Part shown: positions 19,539 through 28,613 of the stretch, piece by piece
Position numbering within the stretch: the first letter of the stretch is position 1
Layout of the letters: the number at the start of each line of letters is the position of its first letter
DNA from: Candidatus Litorirhabdus singularis
GTDB lineage: Bacteria; Pseudomonadota; Gammaproteobacteria; Pseudomonadales; Halieaceae
Assembly: GCF_026262625.1 (NCBI RefSeq)
Contig: NZ_SHNN01000002.1
Location: 620,001-684,000, forward strand
DNA length: 64,000 bases
Direction of reading: 5' to 3'
Program-made: the position numbers and the translations under genes
The notes under the pieces: generated by a model
What the model was told of the DNA's origin: nothing
The model's input: the letters and a program-made list of their open reading frames with translations, nothing else
Database searches by the model: none

Positions 19539-20698
19539 GCCATACCCTCTTCCAGCCCGCGCAGACTCAGTGGATACATATGACCCTCCAGTAACTGACG
19601 GGTCATGGAAATAGACTGCGTATACTCCCATTCATCTTCAGGTACCGGGTTAAGCCATATCACTTTGTCATAGGTATCAGTGATACGCCGCATCCACAGC
19701 TCACCGGCCTCTTCGTTCCAATGCTCAACACTGCCGCCGGGTTGCACAATTTCATAGGGTGACATCGACGCGTCGCCGACAAAAACCACTTTGTAGTCGT
19801 GGCTGTACTTGTGCATCACATCCAGCATAGGCGTGCGCTCGTTGTGTCGCCGCACGTTATTCTGCCAAATGGATTCATAAATAAAGTTATGGAAGTAGAA
19901 GTTTTCCATATGCTTAAACTCGGTTCGCGCCGCGGAGAACAGTTCTTCACAGGTTTTGATATGCGGATCCATCGAGCCACCGATATCGAAAAACAGTAAG
20001 ACTTTTACCGCGTTGTGCCGCTCCGGAACCATCTTGATATCCAGAAAACCGGCGTTGCGGGCGGTGGAACTGATGGTATCGTCCAGGTCCAGTTCCTCAG
20101 TGGCGCCAGTACGCGCAAATTTGCGCAAACGCCGCAGTGCCACCTTGATATTACGGGTGCCTAATTCAACGGAGTCATCCAGATTGGCAAACTCGCGTTT
20201 GTCCCAAACCTTTACTGCCTTTTTGTTCTTGCCGTTCTCACCGACCCGGATTCCTTCAGGGTTAAAGCCCTCCTGACCGAACGGTGATGTGCCTCCGGTG
20301 CCAACCCACTTGGAGCCGCCTTCGTGACGTTCCTTCTGCTCCTCGAGACGCTTCTTGAACTCCTCAATCAGCTTTTCCAACCCGCCCAGAGACTCAATTT
20401 TGGCCTTCTCTTCGTCAGTCAGATTCTTCAAAAACTCACTGCGCAGCCACTCATCGGGAATGAGGGCCTCGATGATGTCGTCGAGACCTTCCAAGTCCTT
20501 GAAATGAGCGCCAAATGCCTGGTCAAAACGATCGAAGTACTTTTCGTCCTTGACCATACAGGTCCGCGAAAAATAGTAAAACTCGTCAATATCAGCAAAC
20601 GCAATACGTTGCTTGAGACCTTCCAGCAAGTCCAGCAGTTCTTTGGTCGTCACCGGTACGCCTGCATCACGCAGGCCCTGAAAAAAGTTAATCAGCAT
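19523..20698 (-). CDS. VWA domain protein, CoxE-like
   Basis: A 391-residue protein of the VWA/CoxE-like family. An alpha-helical N-terminal half with a charged coiled-coil-like stretch (residues ~90-125) precedes a von Willebrand A domain, whose MIDAS motif reads DIGGSMD rather than the canonical DxSxS. The conserved VGDASMSPYEI and SLRGLEEGMAYL pieces follow. Such proteins act as the partner of a MoxR AAA+ ATPase, which lies 15 bases upstream here, and are thought to help metal-centre insertion or complex remodelling. Confidence 0.85.
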   Translation of the reverse strand: MLINFFQGLRDAGVPVTTKELLDLLEGLKQRIAFADIDEFYYFSRTCMVKDEKYFDRFDQAFGAHFKDLEGLDDIIEALIPDEWLRSEFLKNLTDEEKAKIESLGGLEKLIEEFKKRLEEQKERHEGGSKWVGTGGTSPFGQEGFNPEGIRVGENGKNKKAVKVWDKREFANLDDSVELGTRNIKVALRRLRKFARTGATEELDLDDTISSTARNAGFLDIKMVPERHNAVKVLLFFDIGGSMDPHIKTCEELFSAARTEFKHMENFYFHNFIYESIWQNNVRRHNERTPMLDVMHKYSHDYKVVFVGDASMSPYEIVQPGGSVEHWNEEAGELWMRRITDTYDKVIWLNPVPEDEWEYTQSISMTRQLLEGHMYPLSLRGLEEGMAYLSK

Positions 20699-20713
20699 GG
20701 TTCGACAGCTACC

Positions 20714-21559
20714 CTAGCGCATTTCGCGTCGATGCATAAACGCCAGCCGCTCCAGCAGATGGACATCCTGCTCATTCTTGATCAGCGCGCCATACAACGG
20801 CGGTATCGCCTTACTGGGGTCACGCTCCTTCAGCACCTCGTCGGGTATCTCATCAGCCATCAACAGCTTCAGCCAGTCGATCAGCTCCGATGTGCTTGGC
20901 TTTTTCTTCAAACCGGGAATGCTGCGTACATCGAAGAACACTTCCATAGCTTCCTGTACCAGATCTGCGGCGATATTCGGATAGTGAACATCGACAATCT
21001 GGCGCATGGTGTCGCGATCCGGAAAGTTGATAAAGTGGAAGAAGCAGCGACGCAGAAACGCGTCGGGAAGTTCTTTTTCATTGTTACTAGTGATAATAAT
21101 CACCGGGCGCTTCTTGGCTTTGATGGTCTCGCCGGTTTCGTAAACGAAAAACTCCATGCGGTCGAGCTCTACCAGCAGGTCATTCGGAAATTCGATATCC
21201 GCTTTGTCGACCTCATCAATCAGCAGCACCACCTGCTCCTCTGAATCAAAAGCTTCCCAGAGCTTGCCGCGCTTGATGTAGTTAGCAATATCATGCACTT
21301 TGCCATCGCCGAGCTGCGAATCGCGCAGTCGGGAAACCGCATCGTACTCATACAGGCCCTGCTGTGCCTTGGTGGTAGATTTGACATGCCACTGAATCAA
21401 GCGCATGCCCAATGCGTCTGCGACCTCTTCCGCCAGCATAGTCTTACCTGTGCCAGGCTCGCCCTTAATCAACAATGGCCGCTGCAGGGTAACTGCCGCG
21501 TTAACCGCCATGCTTAGATCATCAGTAGCGACGTAGCGCTTCGTACCTTCAAATTTCAT
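20714..21559 (-). CDS. MoxR-family AAA+ ATPase
   Basis: A 281-residue AAA+ ATPase with Walker A GEPGTGKT (residues ~37-44), Walker B LLIDEVDKAD and sensor 1 IITSNNEKELPDAFLRR. It belongs to the MoxR branch (APE2220/CGN type), whose members pair with VWA proteins as chaperone-like machines. Neighbours on both sides encode VWA proteins, supporting this. The client complex is not evident in the window. Confidence 0.9.
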   Translation of the reverse strand: MKFEGTKRYVATDDLSMAVNAAVTLQRPLLIKGEPGTGKTMLAEEVADALGMRLIQWHVKSTTKAQQGLYEYDAVSRLRDSQLGDGKVHDIANYIKRGKLWEAFDSEEQVVLLIDEVDKADIEFPNDLLVELDRMEFFVYETGETIKAKKRPVIIITSNNEKELPDAFLRRCFFHFINFPDRDTMRQIVDVHYPNIAADLVQEAMEVFFDVRSIPGLKKKPSTSELIDWLKLLMADEIPDEVLKERDPSKAIPPLYGALIKNEQDVHLLERLAFMHRREMR

Positions 21560-21626
21560 GTTGAGTCACTTTCTTCCAAAAAACCAGCGTGCCAGCCTAC
21601 CTAGACGTGCTCTTTGACGCAAGGGG

Positions 21627-23003
21627 TTAACGGCGTCTGCGTGGCCACATAAACACTGCCACTAGCACCAACAGGAGCAGCGAAACTATCGCTGGCGGCA
21701 ACCAACCAGCCGGTACCCAACCTGTATCGACACTTTCTGGCGGCGCCTCCAGCTCGGGTGGCGGTGCATATACATCGGTTATTAAATTGACCTCGCGCTG
21801 ATAGCTCCCGCCATCTGCTTGTACCTGAATTTGATAGCGCCCCGCAGCTGCTAGCATCGTCAGCGGCAGGCGGACTTCCCCGGCACCGTCCACGTCAGCA
21901 CCGCTAGCCTGCAACTGCCAGCGCTCCCCGTCCTGCCGTTCGACCTGTATCGACAGGCTCAACAGGCCCAGTAATTCAGCATCGGTTACCGCCCGGCCAG
22001 CTTCTGTGAGACTGATACCGATCTCAGGAATACGACCTTCCGGCATCGTTGTGGGAGGCGCGTCAATCTCCAACGAGAGCTTAGAGAGCACATTGACTCT
22101 GGCAATGGCACTTGGCGCCGATATCAACCAGGCGCCAGCCGCAGGCTCGCTGACCGTGATCAACTGAAAGCGAGGGTGTTGAAACCATCCCACCGCGGGA
22201 TTGTCGCTGCCAGCGTTGTACTGCTGACCATCGGGACCGGCCAAACCGACCTCATCAACATTGGGGTCATGGAAAATTAAAGCGGTAAACTCGGAGACAG
22301 AGGCATCAATTAGAAATTCCCCGCCAAACAGCGGCACCTGTTCAGTAGGCGCGGCAATATCCAAAGCCTGCAGAAATACCGCAGACAACTGCTCCGCGCT
22401 GACTACGCGTTCTGACAGACCACCGGTTGCCTGCGCCAACTGGGTCAGAAAGGTCTCGTCTGCCTCTGCGGACAGCGCGATGGTATGCACTGTGATGCCA
22501 GCTTCACGAAATTCGCGCGCCGTCTGCTCCAACAACAACTGGGCGGCTGCGGCGTTCTCTGCGCCATCAGCAGACACCTCCACCTTACCGTCCGTCAGCA
22601 AGATCACCGACGTCTGGTAATCATAGTGCAGCCGCGCTGCATCCCACGTTGCGGCACGCAGTGCCTCAGGGATATTGGTGAGCAAGCCATGATTACCAAT
22701 CTCTGCCACCGCGGCAGAGGCGCGCTCGCGCCAAGGCTCATCTACCAAGGCATGCGGCACCGGCATATTGACGTGTTCGCCGAACGTCCAGACGCCGGCA
22801 CGAGACCCGTCTGGCAGTAACCTAACCATCAGTTCCAGAGCAGGCGCGCGCAGATTATCAGGGTCCGACTCGCGCATACTTCCCGAAATATCGATCAATA
22901 AGCGCACATCTGGGAGCCGTTCGCTGGCCACTAGCGGCGGCGACAGCATACTGCCAGCACCGAGCACCAGCAGCACAACCAACCAACTACGCAGAGCGCT
23001 CAT
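21627..23003 (-). CDS. secreted/membrane-anchored VWA domain protein
   Basis: A 458-residue protein with a signal peptide (SWLVVLLVLGAGSMLSPPLVAS), a VWA domain starting at DVRLLIDISGSM with a canonical MIDAS DxSxS, then a long beta-rich region and a C-terminal transmembrane helix (WLPPAIVSLLLLVLVAVFMW) ending in four arginines. It is therefore most likely periplasmic and anchored at the C terminus. It shares one base with the upstream small membrane gene (TGATG) and precedes moxR, suggesting a four-gene operon. Confidence 0.8.
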   Translation of the reverse strand: MSALRSWLVVLLVLGAGSMLSPPLVASERLPDVRLLIDISGSMRESDPDNLRAPALELMVRLLPDGSRAGVWTFGEHVNMPVPHALVDEPWRERASAAVAEIGNHGLLTNIPEALRAATWDAARLHYDYQTSVILLTDGKVEVSADGAENAAAAQLLLEQTAREFREAGITVHTIALSAEADETFLTQLAQATGGLSERVVSAEQLSAVFLQALDIAAPTEQVPLFGGEFLIDASVSEFTALIFHDPNVDEVGLAGPDGQQYNAGSDNPAVGWFQHPRFQLITVSEPAAGAWLISAPSAIARVNVLSKLSLEIDAPPTTMPEGRIPEIGISLTEAGRAVTDAELLGLLSLSIQVERQDGERWQLQASGADVDGAGEVRLPLTMLAAAGRYQIQVQADGGSYQREVNLITDVYAPPPELEAPPESVDTGWVPAGWLPPAIVSLLLLVLVAVFMWPRRRR

Positions 23004-23371
23004 CAGGCGTCTCCGATCGGCCCGGCCTCACGCCCGCGTAAGCTCAGGCGACGCCCGATGATCATCACAAAGCCCAGTACCAAAGACGCCCCTATGCACC
23101 AGAGCAAAGGTGTTCCTGCGCGGGCGAAAGCTGCAGATTCAATAGCCAATGCGTCGAACACCGCGACCACAAGCGCCGGGGCCAGAGCCAACGTGTCCTC
23201 GGTGGCGCGTGCCGGCGTTAACAACAACGCAGCCGAGACCAGCAATGCTGTGAATACGGCGGCCCAGGAGCCACCCCAGCGGCTTACCCAATAACCGGCA
23301 ACACCCGCGAGCCCAGCAGCTCCAAAAACATAAATCGCCCACGCCAGTTGATAGGTTTGATCAGTCTGCAT
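23003..23371 (-). CDS. small membrane protein of the MoxR/VWA cluster
   Basis: A 122-residue hydrophobic protein with three to four predicted membrane segments (AWAIYVFGAAGLAGVAGYWV; AVFTALLVSAALLLTP; LALAPALVVAVFDALA; LLWCIGASLVLGFVMII). ATG at 23371 has a strong GGGAGG six bases upstream, which decides the start over the in-frame codon at 23392. I do not recognise a family. Its stop shares a base with the next VWA gene. Confidence 0.7.
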   Translation of the reverse strand: MQTDQTYQLAWAIYVFGAAGLAGVAGYWVSRWGGSWAAVFTALLVSAALLLTPARATEDTLALAPALVVAVFDALAIESAAFARAGTPLLWCIGASLVLGFVMIIGRRLSLRGREAGPIGDA

Positions 23372-23401
23372 ACAGCGCCTCCCATCTAACAATCATAGTG
23401 G

Positions 23402-23845
23402 TTAATCCACCCAATGTACGATGTGCTCATCGTAACCGTCAGGATGCACAAATTCATCGGAGATCGCTCGACCGCGAATCGAAATACCCGCCTCGTGCAC
23501 TGAGTCCGGCGAGCCACTAAGCAGTGGGTGCCAGTCGAACAGAGGTTTGCCCTCTGCCAAAAGGCGATAGGCGCAGGTACCCGGCAGCCAGTGATACTCA
23601 GTCAAATCCTCAACCCGCAGATGCACACAATTGGGTACAATTTGCGAGCGCCGCTCATAATCCGAGCAACGACAGCCCTGCTCATCCAGATAGCGACAGC
23701 GCACGCCAGTGTAAAACACTTCGCCGCTGTCAGCGTCCTCGAGCTTGTGCAGGCAGCAACGGGCACATCCATCACAGAGTGATTCCCATTGTGGCTGGCT
23801 CATCTCCGCCAGCGGCACTGTCTCCCAGAAGCGCGACTCAGCCAT
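23402..23845 (-). CDS. ycgN: YcgN-family cysteine cluster protein
   Basis: A 147-residue protein of the YcgN/UPF0260 family, starting MAESRFWETVPL, with a cysteine cluster (CDGCARCCLHKL, then VRCRYLDEQGCRCSDY and VPNCVHL) that is likely a metal or Fe-S site. Function is not established. ATG 23845 overlaps the ycgL stop by eight bases; the longer reading to 23968 adds an unrelated stretch inside ycgL. Confidence 0.9.
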   Translation of the reverse strand: MAESRFWETVPLAEMSQPQWESLCDGCARCCLHKLEDADSGEVFYTGVRCRYLDEQGCRCSDYERRSQIVPNCVHLRVEDLTEYHWLPGTCAYRLLAEGKPLFDWHPLLSGSPDSVHEAGISIRGRAISDEFVHPDGYDEHIVHWVD

Positions 23846-24104
23846 CACTGCGCTCGCGTGCCAGCAATTGTGTAGGCGTCGGTGGTAGCTGCAAAAAATA
23901 CCCGTGTTCTTGCAAGCTTTGACGCACCAGGTCAGCATCAACTCGCGCCAGAGTGCGTTTGGCATCAAGCATCAGCAACATAATCGGCTCGGGGTCACCA
24001 AATGTTTTCAGCAGCGCTTCAGGCACAGCCTCAAGACCACGACTCTTTTCAACGTAAAGATACATTTCAGTTTTACGCGAGCTCTTGTAAATTTGGGTCA
24101 GCAT
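23838..24104 (-). CDS. ycgL: YcgL-family protein
   Basis: An 88-residue YcgL (UPF0745/DUF709-type) protein of unknown function. It has the family start with YKSSRKTEMYLYVEK, a central PEPIMLLML strand and a C-terminal GYFLQLPP. It sits between rnd and ycgN, the arrangement seen across Pseudomonas and relatives, two bases after the rnd stop. Confidence 0.9.
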   Translation of the reverse strand: MLTQIYKSSRKTEMYLYVEKSRGLEAVPEALLKTFGDPEPIMLLMLDAKRTLARVDADLVRQSLQEHGYFLQLPPTPTQLLARERSDG

Positions 24105-24106
24105 TG

Positions 24107-25222
24107 TTATCTCGCCGCGTTAGCAATTTCCAGTAAGGGTTCAATCAAAGGCTGCCGGCGCCACCCCGCCCAGGTAACTGGCTCTGCAATAACTGCACCG
24201 GGCTCCGCCAAGCGCACTAGCAACTCATAGTCCTTGCCAGTGAGCAGTATTTCGGGGGCCACCTGCCATTCCTGCGCAATCCCCGCCACCTTCTTTTTCA
24301 TCGCCTTAACCGTATTGCGCTGCTGCGCCGAGAGCGGCTCAGGCAATGGCGGCACCGTATCCCCACTCGCTTCAGCTTGCTGCAAGACTGTTAGCAGCGT
24401 AGCGCCCTGTTTACGCACCACCGAGGCGGGCATGTCCGGAATAGTGGCGAGGTCGGCCTCACTACGCGCGCCACGCTCGGCCAGCGCCAGGCAACTTTTG
24501 TCATGCAAAATCCAGTTACGCGGCTTATCGACGACAACCGCCCGCTCCTCGCGCCAGGCACACAAGGCGGCCAAACGTGCCAACTGAACTGGCTTCAGTT
24601 TCCATGCAGATTTTATCCGCAAGTGCGGCGGCGCTGCTGGCGCCAGAGCTACCTGCACTGCGCTTTCGCTGTCTTCCAGTACCCACTCCAACCTGCCGCC
24701 ATCAAGCAATTCCTGATGTAGGCGCGGATATAACCGCGCCAGCGGCAACACATCCTGAGCTGCATATTCCAACTGGGCGTCTGAGAGCGGACGCCGTAGC
24801 CAATTGGACCGGGTCTCTTCCTTGGGTATTTGAGCGCCGGTCAACTGTTCAATCAACCCACGATAGCCGAGTCCGAAGCCCAGCCCCAAACAGGCGGCAG
24901 CGCGCTGGCTATCAAACAGCGGGCGTGGCAAACATCCCAGCAGATGCTGAAACACTTCCAGATCCTCGCTCGGTGAATGCAAAATTTTGGTAATGTGAGG
25001 GTTTTCAAGCAGCTCTGCCAATGGCGATAAATCAGACACGGTAAGCGGATCTATCAGCCAAGCTTCTTCGCTGCCCACAAAACACAGCTGGATCAGCGCG
25101 GCTTTGGCATAAAAGGTATCGGTACGCATAAACTCAGTATCGATGACGACAGCTTTGGCGTCACTGTGCGCCGCTAAAATCTCTGCAAAAACCTCGTTTT
25201 CTGTGACCAACTGCCAGCTCAT
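24107..25222 (-). CDS. rnd: ribonuclease D
   Basis: RNase D trims the 3' ends of tRNA precursors. The 371-residue protein has the DEDD exonuclease motifs (VVIDTEFMR at ~25-33; [23 protein letters not shown]) and a C-terminal HRDC region. Its ATG overlaps the recR stop by four bases (ATGA), so it is probably translated after recR. Confidence 0.93.
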   Translation of the reverse strand: MSWQLVTENEVFAEILAAHSDAKAVVIDTEFMRTDTFYAKAALIQLCFVGSEEAWLIDPLTVSDLSPLAELLENPHITKILHSPSEDLEVFQHLLGCLPRPLFDSQRAAACLGLGFGLGYRGLIEQLTGAQIPKEETRSNWLRRPLSDAQLEYAAQDVLPLARLYPRLHQELLDGGRLEWVLEDSESAVQVALAPAAPPHLRIKSAWKLKPVQLARLAALCAWREERAVVVDKPRNWILHDKSCLALAERGARSEADLATIPDMPASVVRKQGATLLTVLQQAEASGDTVPPLPEPLSAQQRNTVKAMKKKVAGIAQEWQVAPEILLTGKDYELLVRLAEPGAVIAEPVTWAGWRRQPLIEPLLEIANAAR

Positions 25223-25824
25223 GTTATGCCTACCTCGCGGCGACCGCTGAGCGCATGCGCCAGGGTATTACCGTCTACAAATTCGAGTTCTCCGCCCAAG
25301 GGTACGCCGTGTGCAATGCGCGTTACGGTAACCCCGTCAGCGCGCAACAGTTCTCCCACATAGTATGCCGTGGCCTCTCCTTCTACGGTGGGATTGGTCG
25401 CCAGAATGACTTCTGTCACGTCTTCATCAGCTACCCTCGATTGCAACTGATCCAGGCCTATCTCTTCCGGACCAATGCCATCAATCGGCGATAAATGTCC
25501 CATCAATACAAAATACTGGCCGCGGTAGGACCCACTTTGCTCTACCGCCATTACGTCACTGGGCGACTCGACCACACAAAGAGTCTTGTTGTCGCGACGT
25601 TGGTCGCGGCAAATGGAGCACAGCGTTTCCTCACTAAAGTTACGACATTGCTGGCAATGCCGCACCCCGGTCATTGCCGCCACCAGCGACTCGGCAAGCG
25701 CTGTCGCTCCTTCCCGATCCCGTTCTAACAAATGCAGCGCCATGCGCTGGGCTGACTTGGGGCCGACACCGGGCAAACAGCGCAAGCCATCCACCAGATT
25801 CTCAATGAGGGGGCTAAAACTCAC
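25219..25824 (-). CDS. recR: recombination mediator RecR
   Basis: RecR works with RecF/RecO to load RecA at gaps. The 201-residue protein has the helix-hairpin-helix [12 protein letters not shown], a C4 zinc finger (CQQCRNF...CSIC), and a Toprim domain ([15 protein letters not shown], then [14 protein letters not shown]). It follows ybaB after two bases in the conserved dnaX-ybaB-recR order. Confidence 0.97.
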   Translation of the reverse strand: MSFSPLIENLVDGLRCLPGVGPKSAQRMALHLLERDREGATALAESLVAAMTGVRHCQQCRNFSEETLCSICRDQRRDNKTLCVVESPSDVMAVEQSGSYRGQYFVLMGHLSPIDGIGPEEIGLDQLQSRVADEDVTEVILATNPTVEGEATAYYVGELLRADGVTVTRIAHGVPLGGELEFVDGNTLAHALSGRREVGIT

Positions 25825-25826
25825 CG

Positions 25827-26156
25827 TCAGTCCTGGAACGGCATTTTGAAGCCAGCAGGTAAGTCCAGACCGCCGGCAACATTGGCCATGGCTTGCTGGC
25901 TGTTGATCTCTACCTTCTTGACCGCATCATTGACTGCCGCTGCCAGCAAGTCCTCTAGCACCTCTTTGGCCTCGCCCATTACCGCATCATCAATACTGAC
26001 ACGCCTGACATCGTAGCGCCCGCTCATGATCACTTTGACCATGCCTGCACCCGCCTGCCCTTCGAGCTCGACGTTGGCCAGTTGTTCCTGTGCTTTCTGC
26101 ATAGACTCCTGCATTTGCTGAGCCTGTTTCATCATGTCACCGATACTGTTTTTCAC
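25827..26156 (-). CDS. ybaB: YbaB/EbfC nucleoid-associated protein
   Basis: A 109-residue DNA-binding protein forming a dimer with long helices. The start [26 protein letters not shown] is split by the family strand [17 protein letters not shown]. It lies eight bases after dnaX and directly before recR, the usual operon. Confidence 0.95.
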   Translation of the reverse strand: MKNSIGDMMKQAQQMQESMQKAQEQLANVELEGQAGAGMVKVIMSGRYDVRRVSIDDAVMGEAKEVLEDLLAAAVNDAVKKVEINSQQAMANVAGGLDLPAGFKMPFQD

Positions 26157-26164
26157 ATCTACCC

Positions 26165-27988
26165 TCAGTGTTTAATCGGAGTTATCGAATCGCGGTCCAA
26201 AGTGCCCGCAAATGTGTCTAGTAATAGTTTAACGCGGGGGTCCTGTTCTATAGACACCACCGCCTGGGCCAACCGCTCATCCAACAAGCGCTGAGCTCTG
26301 GCTGCCGGAGTCTCCTGTCGCGGCGAGCCAATTTCTACATGCACGTGTATTTCACGCCCCAATAATTGGCTCAATGCACTGGCTATTTTTTCATCAACGC
26401 TGGAGTTGTACAACGAGCCATTAGCCTCATCCAGCACCAGGTAAGCTTTGTCGCCTTCCACCTGACGCAGCTCGCAGTTGGACGCTACATTCTGCAGCAC
26501 TCCGGAAAATTTGAGCGTGTCCAGCAGGTCTGCCCAGCGGCCAGGCTCAAACAACTGCGCGGGGTCTACCGGCTTGGTAGCTACTGCCGGGACTGCTTTG
26601 GCGGCAACGTCCTCAGCAACATCGACCAGAGCCCCTTCTGGTTCTGGCTCTGGATGGGGACGTTTCTGCATTGAGCCACCAAAGCTGGAGCTTGGCGGTT
26701 TTGCAGAAGGTGCTGATTGTTGTTCCTGAGGCGCTGATCTTACTGGCGGCGTAGATGGCGGCTCAGACCTGAATGCCTGCGCAGCAACAGCTGCTGCCGG
26801 TTCAGGCGCAGATAGCACAGGCGCCGAAGGCGCCTCAGGCTTTTTTACCGGTTCTGCGTCCTCCCCGGACACAAGCTCTTCATACTCCCCGGCATCCAGG
26901 ACCTCCCCGGGACGGAAAGCAATCATTCGCAGCAGGGTCATCTCCAGTCCACTGCGCATGTCGGCTGCAAACGGCAGATCACGGCGCCCATTGAGCCCAA
27001 TCTGGTAGTAGAGCTGCGCATCCTCAGGGCTGATAGAGGCGGCTATAGACTGAACTCTCTGCGCATCACCCCAGCTATTATCAACTGCCTCTGGAACGGT
27101 TTGGGCAACTGCAACGCGATGCAACAAGCCAACCAGTTCTTGCAACGCTCCGGGATAATCAGGCGCATGCTGTGAGAGATTCTCGACTGATTTTAGCGCA
27201 GCTGCTGCATCCTGAGCCGCTACGGCTTCAAGCAACGCATATACGAACACCAAATCCACGGTGCCCAACATTTCTCTAACGTCCTGCTCGCCCAATTGAC
27301 CGGAGCCAAAGGCAATCGCCTGATCAGTGAGGCTGAGAGCATCGCGCATACTGCCGGTAGCCGCGCGTGCCAACAGCCATAGCGCCGGCTCCTCAAAGGC
27401 AACTGACTCAGCCTCTAGGACGTTCTTCAGATGGGCAACAATCACTTCTGGCAGCATATTCTTCAGATTGAACTGCAGACAGCGTGACAAAACCGTTACC
27501 GGTAACTTCTGGGGATCTGTGGTGGCCAGCAAGAATTTAACGTGAGGCGGAGGTTCTTCCAGTGTTTTCAGCAGAGCGTTAAAACTATGCGTCGACAGCA
27601 TGTGTACTTCATCAATGAGGTACACCTTATACCGGCAGCGTGTTGGCGCGTACTGTACGTTTTCCAAAAGTTCGCGCGTGTCCTCTACTTTGGTGCGCGA
27701 CGCCGCATCCACTTCAATCAGATCAACGCTACGACCCTCTGCAATTTCACGGCAAGAAGCGCACTCGCCGCAGGGCACCGAACTTACGCCCTGTTCGCAG
27801 TTGAGACTTTTCGCAAAGATACGCGCCACAGTGGTCTTACCGACACCGCGGGTTCCAGTAAACAAATACGCATGATGCAGGCGGTCGTGATCAAGAGCGT
27901 TAATTAACGCCTTTAGGACATGTTCCTGCCCGACCATTTCCCTGAATGTTCCGGGCCGCCACTTGCGGGCCAGGACCTGATACGACAT
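26165..27988 (-). CDS. dnaX: DNA polymerase III tau subunit (and gamma by frameshift)
   Basis: DnaX is the clamp-loader ATPase. The 607-residue tau form has Walker [10 protein letters not shown] (residues ~45-53), the zinc module CGECASC, Walker [11 protein letters not shown] and the SRC sensor motif. A Pro/Ala-rich linker separates the loader from the C-terminal alpha- and DnaB-binding region. Codons 381-383 (Val-Lys-Lys) form a slippery A-AAA-AAG followed by a hairpin; a -1 shift would add one alanine and stop, giving a 384-residue gamma. ybaB and recR follow. Confidence 0.97.
   Translation of the reverse strand: MSYQVLARKWRPGTFREMVGQEHVLKALINALDHDRLHHAYLFTGTRGVGKTTVARIFAKSLNCEQGVSSVPCGECASCREIAEGRSVDLIEVDAASRTKVEDTRELLENVQYAPTRCRYKVYLIDEVHMLSTHSFNALLKTLEEPPPHVKFLLATTDPQKLPVTVLSRCLQFNLKNMLPEVIVAHLKNVLEAESVAFEEPALWLLARAATGSMRDALSLTDQAIAFGSGQLGEQDVREMLGTVDLVFVYALLEAVAAQDAAAALKSVENLSQHAPDYPGALQELVGLLHRVAVAQTVPEAVDNSWGDAQRVQSIAASISPEDAQLYYQIGLNGRRDLPFAADMRSGLEMTLLRMIAFRPGEVLDAGEYEELVSGEDAEPVKKPEAPSAPVLSAPEPAAAVAAQAFRSEPPSTPPVRSAPQEQQSAPSAKPPSSSFGGSMQKRPHPEPEPEGALVDVAEDVAAKAVPAVATKPVDPAQLFEPGRWADLLDTLKFSGVLQNVASNCELRQVEGDKAYLVLDEANGSLYNSSVDEKIASALSQLLGREIHVHVEIGSPRQETPAARAQRLLDERLAQAVVSIEQDPRVKLLLDTFAGTLDRDSITPIKH
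26819..26866 (-). promoter_or_regulatory. dnaX programmed -1 ribosomal frameshift signal
   Basis: Read on the minus strand: an SD-like GGGGAGG (26866-26860), 13 bases, the slippery heptamer AAAAAAG (26846-26840) in the A-AAA-AAG phase, a 4-base spacer, then a perfect 7-bp hairpin with arms AGGCGCC and GGCGCCT and loop TTC (26835-26819). In the -1 frame the next codons are GCC TGA. All three elements known from the E. coli dnaX signal are present. Confidence 0.85.
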
Positions 27989-28032
27989 AGACTTGTTAAC
28001 CCTGCATTTAGGCCGCTAGCATACACGATTAA

Positions 28033-28145
28033 GGTGGCGGCCCAAACAGCCACACCCCGGCACACGAATCAAAAGTTACCGTTGCTCCCTTCCAGGCCTG
28101 GCGGAGTTCACTTCCTATCGTTGCGGGGGGACCGTAAGGGCCACC
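28033..28145 (-). ncRNA. ffs: 4.5S signal recognition particle RNA
   Basis: About 113 bases. On the minus strand it contains the diagnostic CCCGCAACG near the 5' side, the apical hairpin with GGCC-TGGAAG-GGAGC (GGAA-type tetraloop and symmetric/asymmetric loops that bind Ffh), and GTGTGCCGGG near the 3' side. The ends GGTGGCCC and GGGCCGCCACC pair. It lies between tRNA-Ser and dnaX. End positions are estimated from base pairing. Confidence 0.93.
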
Positions 28146-28149
28146 ATAA

Positions 28150-28239
<90 letters not shown>

Positions 28240-28252
28240 CGACGCGGCGCGC

Positions 28253-28281
28253 ATGATACCACAACACTGGCGGGTTGCCAG
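28253..28281 (-). promoter_or_regulatory. promoter for tRNA-Ser and probably ffs
   Basis: -35 CTGGCA (28281-28276), 17-base spacer, -10 TATCAT (28258-28253), followed by a GC-rich discriminator as in stringently controlled stable-RNA promoters. Initiation would fall a few bases before the tRNA 5' end. Confidence 0.6.
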
Positions 28282-28424
28282 CCTTACTGGCACTGATCGC
28301 GTTTAACAGCTGACGCCTTATGACATGTCAGTGGCGGCCTATGCCATGGGAACCAGAACCGTGGACGGGTGTAATGGACGCATCAGCCCAGCAACAGTAA
28401 CGGGCACTACCGAGGCAACACATT

Positions 28425-28592
28425 ATGCGTATTATTGGACATCAACACCGCAGCGCCGCCACCTACCGTCGCAAGCAGGCGCTGGTTACTCAGCTTTGTC
28501 ACGGCAATCAGGTCGCCAGCGAGGAACTGCGACTGCTGTTAAAGATGGAAGGCGGTGACAAGCTGCGCGGCAGAGGTCGCCCCAGATCTTAA
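28425..28592 (+). CDS. small basic hypothetical protein (55 aa)
   Basis: ATG at 28425 with GAGG nine bases upstream opens a 55-codon frame that ends at TAA 28592. The product starts MRIIGHQHRSAATYRRKQAL and ends GRGRPRS: basic, helical, with a Cys-His pair in the middle (LCHGN). I do not recognise it. A longer frame from 28325 overlaps it, but this one has the better ribosome site. It converges with queF, whose stop is 22 bases away. Confidence 0.5.
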   Translation: MRIIGHQHRSAATYRRKQALVTQLCHGNQVASEELRLLLKMEGGDKLRGRGRPRS

Positions 28593-28613
28593 TCCCGGAT
28601 CACTAATCCACCG

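Noticed and set aside
20324-21244. 306-codon open frame on the plus strand
   Set aside because: Lies antisense to the CoxE-like and MoxR genes, whose motifs are unmistakable; no ribosome site and no family character.
28325-28558. 77-codon open frame overlapping the 55-residue small ORF
   Set aside because: No ribosome site, low-complexity composition; the overlapping 28425 frame has GAGG at proper spacing.
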